The notes under the pieces are model-generated. The model ran no database searches, was not told where the DNA came from, and worked only from the letters and a program-made list of their open reading frames with translations. From NCBI RefSeq assembly GCF_949628265.1, contig NC_088788.1, forward strand, positions 10,602,001-10,666,000: 64,000 bases of DNA, read 5' to 3'. Source of the DNA: Cloeon dipterum (lineage: Eukaryota; Arthropoda; Insecta; Ephemeroptera; Baetidae). Both the position numbers and the translations under genes were made by a program. The stretch's first letter is position 1, and every line of letters starts with the position of its first letter. Below are positions 56,501 to 64,000 of the stretch, one piece after another.

Positions 56501-59500
56501 AGGCGCGGCGATCGCGTCCGCAGCGACGGCTTTCGGGTTGACACGAAAATCACAAACGCGAAGGGAGAGAGAAAGGGTGGCGGAGGCTTCTCCGCGAGTA
56601 ACAAGCCAGTCTATTGAATATTTTATTGCCTTCCAAAGGAGAATGAAAGGCAGCACGACGATGATGGAAGATTCTTGTTTAATGCCTCCCATAAAATATC
56701 ACTCGAATATTTCTGCCGTGCATAAAAGCATCAGCATCAAACCGGGCACAATCTTATTTATTCATAAATACACCTTCTTCTTCTGGCTGCCTGGGGGAAA
56801 AGGCAGTGGGCGCATAACGACGCAAAGGGGATGAGGAATCTACTTTTTGTGTCGTGCACAATTTTCCTGCTGTATTGACGAAAATAAATAGCGTTATGGA
56901 TGGATGAGACGGAGCAAAGAAAGACGTGGAGGTGTGTCTTCTTGCTGCTCGTTTTGCTCCTCTTCTCGGCAGCAGTAGCGGCGGCGGCGGCCGAGAAAAA
57001 AAAGCTTAAAAGCTGCTGCTGTGCACAACTTTTTAAGACAGTGGCTGGCCCTTTGTTCTGCTGTCATTGCTGGCGTAATCGCTTTAATGTAGCTGCAGCA
57101 TCTTTCGCGCTCCAGCTCACAGTTTACGTGTTTTTCCCGCCACCCTTCTTACTAGTCCCGAGATTTTTGGACGAAAATCGCGATGCAAAAAACGCCCGGC
57201 GAGAGGTTTTATGGGCCATATCGTCGGGTATTAAAGGAAGTAATTGAGCCAAGTGCGCGCCACGGGTATTGATTGCACGCAGCCGAGAGCTCTCTTCTTG
57301 TGTTTGCCTAGTTTTTGCTTGTTGAGCACGGAAAAGACGGTATGTCAGCGAAATTAGCTTGCCAAATCCGACATTTTATCCCCGGTGGTTGTCATCTTTC
57401 AGTCCTTGCAAAGTGCACCGTCTCTTTTTTCTTTAGTAATTATTTCCACTTGTTGTTACTTGCTTTGATCTTATGCTTAAAATTGTTAAAAAATTATGAT
57501 GGTAGCAAGATTGAAAATGACTACAAAAATAAAATAGAAACATGCTAGCTGACATGCTCTACAATAAAGTCATGGGAATTTAAGTAATTTAATCGGCAAA
57601 TTTGTCTATTGTTAGTCGTTTCATAGAGATGATGTTAGATCAAAATGACATATTATCTATTTTAAAAATAAATATTTTACTAAATTTTTATTTAATTTCG
57701 GAAAGAACTTCCGAGCTTAAATTAAAAGATCCGTCAAATCACAAATTTTGATCTTTTAAATTAGTTAAATTTTACTTAGGTAAAATCTTAAGGTTGCCGC
57801 ATTCCTTGCGAACATACAATTCAAGAGAAGTTTAAGATTAAAATATATATTTTTTGCATTGGTCTGCCTTTTTAAGACACCATTTTTAGCCAGAGTTTCC
57901 AGATTTTGTTAGTAAAATGCTTTTATTTGCGTGCTATATCGACTGAAATTCCCAAGTCTTCAACTTTCTAGCCAATCTCTAGAAGCGATAAATTAAATCT
58001 TTTAAAAAATAATTCAATCAGCAATTTTTTACTAATTAAAGAGGATTTGCTTACATTAGACTGGACACTTACAGGATGATTATTGATGTACCATCTCATC
58101 TCAGAAGGCGGGTACGATTTGCTGGAGGTGCAGTTGATGCTGACCTGGTCACCCAAGGCGTAGACCATCTCGCCGCCGGTCATGAGCGGGTCGTGTTTTG
58201 GCAAATCTGAAAGCAGACCGGAACAACGGCGCAGATCAATCAAACTGTCAGAGTGGCGTCACAACGACGGAGATCGATAAATTATTTAACAGCAGCCGAC
58301 AGGGCAAAATCAACAAAGGCGGCAGCGTATTCCGCCTCGAAGAATTCGATTTGTTTTTTCACTTACAGACAACTTCCATACGACCCTCGCCGTTTACAGA
58401 GCTGAACGATGGAGCTTCTGCGGACACTTCGCATCTGTAGAGGCCACTTGAGCGCAAATTGAGTGATTGCAGGTGAACGTTGTAGTTGTTGGAAAAGTGG
58501 CGCTGTAACAAAACGAGAGGGAGCAAAGAATTATAATTGGCAAATGAAATTTCAACGGCAACTTTTTTTGCAAAGCCTATACTGTCTACTGTGTTGAAAA
58601 GAAGGAACTTTAACACCAAAAACACGAATATTTTTAGAACTTCCAGGCGGAGTTCAAAGCCGATTTGTGTTTTTTGCAGAGCTTTGTATCAATTTTCTTG
58701 CGTATCAATCAAATTTTCATGGGGTACCATTTTTTGCCACAGCAGAGAGTTCTTTCTATCCAGACCTAATTCCGATGGTTTTATTTGGCAAATTTCGGTT
58801 GTTTTCGATTGAGATCTAATCAAATCAGGACGCAGTTTTGCAGCATCTTGTCTACGTCGGCAACATTATACAATAATGAAAAAATTGCTAAAATTGTCTC
58901 ATGAAATAAAAAAATAATTCTTGACTTAACCAACGATTTGCATCCAAATCATATTTCATTAATTGGAATGTTATCTAATTACCATAGCAAAATTTTAGCC
59001 TTTGATTAATCAAACATTGGCAGGCTAAATTTCCTAAATTTGTTCTTCAAAGCCTTTATTGCAGCAAAACATTACGCTATTCAGTTAGAAAGCTATGGAT
59101 GGAAATAGGTAGGGCAGCAGTTCAAATTTCGGGTTTTACAGACAAATTGAGTTGGCACCACGAGGACAAGCAATAATTTAGTAATTTGGCGAAACATCAC
59201 ACAGGAGGAAAACTCTACACAAAGTATTATCACCATGACAACATTTCTCTAGCGCGAATGCTGAATGCGGCAAAATTTCCAGTCATAAGGCACGGGGTTT
59301 AAGCCTTACAAATTCGCCAGCGGCTCATATCGCTTGTTAGCACTTTATGGGCGTGCATATATTTCAAGTCGGATTGTGAATGCGCGAGTACGTGCGCGCA
59401 TTGTTTTATTATTTTAACGATCAGTCATTTCACCCGCGGCAAAAAGCGCGGCACAAACACACAGTGTGTTTGGCGTTGGCGGCGGCGAAACTCCGTAATT

Positions 59501-62500
59501 CAGCCGAGTGAGAATTGAATTACCGGCAGCAGTGGCGATAATAATTTGCACCGGTGCAGAGCCAATGATATTTTAACGGCTGACAGAAAATAATCATTAT
59601 GATCAACGCAAAATGATAAATTTGTTATTGGCAGCACTCAGCGCATATTTTTGAAACTGCCGGCTGGCCACCGCTGCTTTTGCTTTCCCCCGCCCCGAAA
59701 ATACACACGTTTATACATATACGAAGCCGTGATCAAACATCAAAAAGCGGATAAAAGGGAATCATCAGGCAGAGCAACGCAAACAAATGAAGGCCAACAA
59801 ACAAATCCACCAGTTACCTGCCCAGTTTGTTTGCCATACCGGATAAAAATGCAAATAAATATAGCAAGGCAAAAATGGCTTTGCGTGATTAGCATGATTG
59901 TGCGCACGCAAATTACTCTCGCTGCCGACCCTAAATTTCAGTTTGCATACATAAATAGTAGCGTGTTTGCTGTGAATTGAGACCTCAGCTTCCGCTCTTG
60001 TTGTCTCTTCGATATATCACATTACTCGACTGGCTCTTGTGTTTGCTCCGGGCTTTCTCGCTGCGGTTGGGAATGAGCCGCCTACCATAAGTGAGTCAGC
60101 CCCCAGATTTTGCAAGGATGGTTTATTTAGAAGGAAGGAAATGTGTCCTTCTCATTAATTATTTCGGTTGCAAGACGTGGGTTGCTTTGACATTTTGGCT
60201 AATTAGTAATTCTAAACTAACACTAGCGAATCCATTAAGCGGAATCGAGGTATTCGCTCGTTCTTGATCATGTCACATTTTGTTACAAGGTTCGGTCTTC
60301 CAGGATGTAGAGGCCATTATTAGTTGTTTTCTCCAAAAGAATGCTCAAAGTCAATTTGGATTGATGAAAGTGTTTTCTCCTACACAAATTCTCTACGAAC
60401 TTAATTTTCTTGGAATTCTCGATTATGAGGCACATAGCAATTTTTTATTTATTTTGGACGTGGTGCTAGAGGAGCTAAACTTATGTTTTATTAACACCAT
60501 TACTTGTAATTTGTTCAGCACTTTTTAATGTTAGAAAGGTAATATTGCCTTGATAATCAAAGCCATATAATTAAAATAGTTTTATTGATACGCACCCTTA
60601 AAAATCATTAAATTCAAACAAAAATAATAAAGGTTTGGATTTTTGGTGCAATTAATTTTCTTGAAATTTTACGTATTATTTGATACTTTGGCATTCTATG
60701 GAAGAAGCTATAGTTGATTGTTATTTAGCCAATTTCAAAATAATTGAGTTGTGATTTTTATTGCTTGATCTCGCCACTCCAATAAACTAGGAAGCTAAAC
60801 TTGTAACTTTTTAGAGTTTAATTTATGTTTATTTCACATACAAAAGTGAAACAGGCAAATTTACAAGTGATCAGCTCACAGAAACGTCGGCACATCAAGA
60901 AGATCGTCGAGTCGTACACCGCCTATGCTGGTTCAAAAAAATTGGTTAACAAGATTAAAAAAGGTGGCCCCGATTTACTGAATTTAAAGCTCTTATTTTG
61001 CCAAGTAAGGTGTGTTTTTTAGTGTAAGACAAAATATATGATTCGATGCAATATAGTGGCTTGATATTTAGAGAACCGTGCTTATTTGATGGCAATTTGT
61101 TCTGAAATACGAATTTAAATTGTGCAACTCGACTTCAGTGACCTTAAATTTTGACCATCCGCTTTGAGGTCAACAGAAAAGTTGCTTAGATCAACGAGAC
61201 AAGTTCTAAATTATTTCCTGCGACCAACCGGAACTAAACTTCAATAAAACTCAGAGTTTTCTCAATGAAGATTTAGCCAAAATTGGGCCATGCAACAAAA
61301 TTGTATGGAAATTACCATATAGGGCTGTTTTTACAATACTTTGGTTTTATGTTTCATTTCATTCCCCTTCTGCCAACTTGAAATATGCCGGAAGGCTTTC
61401 AAGTCTGTTCATGCAGAAGTTCATCAGCTAAATAATATCTCATTTCAGTCGGGTGTGCATTCTCTTTAGCACAGGGAAAATTGAGAGGAAATTCAGTTCA
61501 AACAAAAATTCCCAAACAAACGACATGTGAGCCGAAACAATCATTCAGCGAAATAGAAACAAAGGGAAAAACGAGAGGTGTTTTAATCAGCTACGCTGGC
61601 TGCACAAATGAGCGTGTTTACGGGTTTTTAGCGGCGGCTTAAACGCGCGCGGCGAAATTATTATAGGCCGCGAGAGAGAGAAAGAGCAGGCGATTCGCAC
61701 ACAGAGGGCAATAAAACAAAGGGCCCCGTGCGCGCGTAATGAAATCATGATTTATTCACGCAACTTTTGTCAGCGGCGCGGCCAACAGAGGAAAAAGGAA
61801 TTAGGATGTAAATAATTGATGATCAGCGGCCGCAGGATATTATATTCACTCAGTCCTCTCGGCTCGTTCACTCCTCCCCAGCCAGATAAAATAACAATTA
61901 GAGCAGATTACGCCGGTGCTATAGCTCCTTCCGCAGAGAGACGCTCGGCGTGTGTGTGTGTGTGCCGGCTGGACGGACGGCTAGGCGAGAATTTATCCCT
62001 AGCCGCCTCCCTTGCTTATCGATTCGCCAGCAACAATAATTTAACTGTTGGCCTGCTCGCGTGATGCGGCTCACTGAGTAGTCTAATAATATTAAGGAGC
62101 TGAGCTGCTCGGCTGGCGTGTATAAATTTTGGCATGATTTATACTCGCGCCGGCGAGCAGCCATTTTTCCACTCAGCGTAAAATGATAGTCGCATTTCCT
62201 TGCCTCGTGTGATAATTCTCGAATAACATTTTATTGCATACTCTTATATTATTGCAGTGGGAAATAAAAAAGAGTCCAGCTTGGAGGTGATAGCAATGAA
62301 ATTGTAAAAAGGCTTTTCCGAGAGGTTAAAAGTCGACGCGTATCTTTTTCGACGATTTGGTCGAACGACGCTACTGCTGCTGCTGCTGCTGCTGCTGTGA
62401 TTCATCAAAGGCCTTTTGGAATTTAATAATAAGGAGATTGATTTAATCCAGCGGCGACTGCGTTTTCTGGAACGCTCACTCACCCGTTTGTCCGACGTTC

Positions 62501-63635
62501 AATCTATCAAGGCGAAAAGGCTTTGTGACGCCCGCCGAATATAAATAATCTCGTTGAGCCGCCAGATCAAAATAACGCAGTATAAGCTTTTATTTATTAT
62601 CTCGTTGCGGCACAGTTATTTTCCGAATTCAAATAGAAGACTTCAATTATCACTTATTGGACCGTAAATAATTACTGAACATCATAGATTGAACTGCAAA
62701 ATGAAGAGAATGTATTTATTTAAAATTTTAAATTGACGAAAAAATGAATTGTAAGTATATAAAAAATATAATAAGAATTTAACATCTATTCGCAAATCCG
62801 ATTTGAATGTAATATTAACAAAGCCCACGGTAAAAAATGGAAAATTGAAATTGGAGCAATTTTTTGGAAAACGTTGATGCATGCAACCTGCATGTCTCAC
62901 ATATGCTTTGAACTGAACACGGCAAACACGCACATTATCTTTCTACACCACGATGCTCACAGAAGATAGTTGGAGGGAATATGGAGCAATGTTTTTTTTA
63001 AATCAAATTATGGTATAAGATTCTATGAAATGAACAACCAGCAGCAGGTTGAATTCTTAGAAAATTAAATGAGATGTCAAATGATATCTAACTAGACTTT
63101 GTTGGTGTGCAATTTGAAAATAAAGAGCAGCCAGAGAATAATGAAGCCAAAGCTAAGTTTGCTCTTTCACTTGAACGCACTTTAATTAAAGTCAAACTAG
63201 AGCACATATTTTTTCTACCGCTCATGGAACTGTAGGAAAACGTCCACGCGTGACATTTAAAATTCCTCGAGCCACATTATTCACCGCAAGTGAACAGTCG
63301 GGTGGTGGGTGACAAGCAAAGTGCCGTCGCTAAAGCTGCAGGAGGTGTCTGAAAGGACGTTGACAGCTCTTGGTGGAAAGAGGAGCAGCAGCTGCCGGGA
63401 AAAAAGCGGCCGCGTTTCTGACCTACCTGAACCTCGACGCCATCGACTTGGTAGCTGATTGTGGCGGGTCGAGATCTCGGCACGTAGCGGTAGAACTCCT
63501 CGTTGTCCTTGTACCACTTGACAGAATACAGTCCCTCGCCGTCGGAAAGCGAATAATTGCACATCAACGTGGCTGATTCTCCAACCCTCTTGAAATCCGG
63601 CACTTCCACTTTGAAAAGTGTTACGCTCGCAGCAC
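50543..63635 (-). CDS. beat: Beaten path (Beat) family two-Ig-domain protein (partial, 5' exon off window)
   Basis: Beat proteins are insect axon-guidance/cell-recognition molecules that pair with Side-family receptors. Exons (minus): 63427-63635, 58367-58502, 58073-58206, 52484-52697 and 50543-50640; GT-AG, all phases fit. Ig1: ATLMCNYSLSDGEGLYSVKW then YKDNEEFYRY (exon A) and SGLYRCEVSAEAPSF (exon B), with paired Cys and the Beat-typical KWYK-EEFYRY signature. Linker LPKHDPLMTGG, like Drosophila LPQRDPMISG. Ig2: VSINCTSSKSYPPSEMRWYI in exon C, with the second Cys in GRMTVKCTS of exon D. Exon E encodes FLGGASGVSACPALVSAS then LLLLLHLLCSRRVH and a stop: small residues then a hydrophobic run, i.e. 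a GPI-attachment signal or a minimal transmembrane tail. Signal peptide and start lie right of the window. The particular Beat paralogue cannot be assigned by eye. Confidence 0.9.
51907..52138. repeat. Fold-back repeat family, copy 4 (about 232 bp)
   Basis: Left end TTAGTGTTCGTAGCTGCTAA then an AGATGGCGCC block. The right end read in reverse is TTAGTATCCACCAGATGGCACC, giving imperfect terminal inverted repeats of about 30 bp ending in TA, as expected of a Tc1/mariner-type MITE. It lies inside the Beat intron. Confidence 0.6.
52459..52468 (-). terminator. Candidate polyadenylation signals overlapping an alternative Beat stop
   Basis: On the minus strand AATAAATAAA contains two overlapping AATAAA hexamers that include the TAA (52464-52466) reached by reading past the exon D donor. 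Use of this site would give a short transcript without the tail exon. Confidence 0.4.
52698..58072 (-). other. Beat intron between exons C and D (5.4 kb)
   Basis: AT-rich with GC-richer blocks at about 52860-53290, 54060-54800 and 56280-57350. The 158-codon minus frame at 54321-54797 is the longest chance frame here and has no recognisable domain. I see no nested gene. Confidence 0.55.
58503..63426 (-). other. Beat intron between exons A and B (4.9 kb)
   Basis: AT-rich with GC-richer blocks at about 59270-60080 and 61600-62580. Includes a CTG run at about 62371-62398, a (GT)8 tract near 61950, and a block near 61140-61205 resembling 31630-31690. No nested exon recognised. Confidence 0.55.
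62371..62398. repeat. (CTG/CAG)n trinucleotide repeat
   Basis: About eight uninterrupted CTG units after one CTA, intronic in the Beat gene. It explains the poly-Ser stretch in the minus-strand frame and is not coding. Confidence 0.85.
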
Positions 63636-64000
63636 CTGTTAACACACGCAAGATTTCGTTTGATTAATCAATGTTGCTGAGTCGGCAGATTTTGTATCCA
63701 ATTGCTGCCGAGAACAATCACTCTCGGAAGCAGATTCAAATGGTTAACGCTTTTTGTCAAATTGATTTCTTTCTTTCTTATGTGCTGGTGGGGTTGAATT
63801 CATTGGGGAAATGCACTTCATTCCAAAAGTACCTGGATCTTTTTTAAACACGCACTCCTTAAAGGGACATTTTGAAAGGCGATTAAGTAAAAAAATCAAT
63901 CAAACCAAAGAATCAGGAAATCAGCATTCAATTGTTTATATCCTTAATCTCGCCGTTCACGGTTGCATGACTTATCAAATTTCCCCCAGTCAGCACAAAC
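63636..64000 (-). other. Start of the Beat intron upstream of exon A
   Basis: The acceptor GTGTTAACAG abuts exon A at 63636. Exon A begins with two bases of a split codon, so a further 5' exon with the signal peptide is required; none is visible before 64000. Confidence 0.6.

Overview
This is a nuclear genome segment from an arthropod, almost certainly an insect. The genes are intron-bearing with GT-AG (one GC-AG) splice sites, and AATAAA signals lie downstream of several stops. The proteins include an insect-type RAMP4/SERP1, a CYP4 P450 and a Beaten path (Beat) axon-guidance immunoglobulin protein. No prokaryotic operon, phage, CRISPR or defence locus is present. I reconstructed exon structures by hand from splice sites, reading-frame phase and recognisable protein families.

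Region 1 (1-24 kb) is compact and gene-dense. In order: ATP6AP2 ((pro)renin receptor / V-ATPase accessory protein 2, minus, 3' part off the left edge), Elongin A (minus, 8 exons), phosphoacetylglucosamine mutase PGM3/AGM1 (plus, single exon, divergent from Elongin A), RAMP4/SERP1 (minus, 3 exons, convergent with PGM3), CutC (plus, 2 exons) and a 12-exon CYP4 P450 (plus). These are mostly housekeeping or metabolic functions: V-ATPase assembly, Pol II elongation, UDP-GlcNAc synthesis, ER translocon stress, copper handling and fatty-acid or xenobiotic oxidation. There is no sign that they act in one pathway.

Region 2 (about 24-50.5 kb) is a 26-kb stretch in which I find no convincing coding exon. 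It alternates AT-rich sequence with GC-richer, low-complexity, CpG-containing blocks every 1-3 kb, the pattern expected of cis-regulatory DNA near a developmentally regulated gene. It also holds several dispersed repeats.

Region 3 (50.5-64 kb) holds a Beat-family gene on the minus strand. Five exons are visible: two Ig domains and a hydrophobic C-terminal tail exon that looks like a GPI-attachment signal. The introns are 1.8-5.4 kb, and the 5' (signal peptide) exon lies beyond the right edge.

Repeats include two copies of a 274/275-bp hAT-like MITE, two diverged copies of a roughly 400-bp repeat with CAGGGTT-like ends, at least four related fold-back elements at 38-52 kb, a (TG)57 microsatellite and a pair of adjacent perfect palindromes. 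The points most worth a second look are the CYP4 I-helix Glu-to-Gly change, a GC-AG intron in the same gene, a presequence-like extension on PGM3, and a possible alternative 3' end of the Beat gene that would switch between secreted and membrane-tethered forms.
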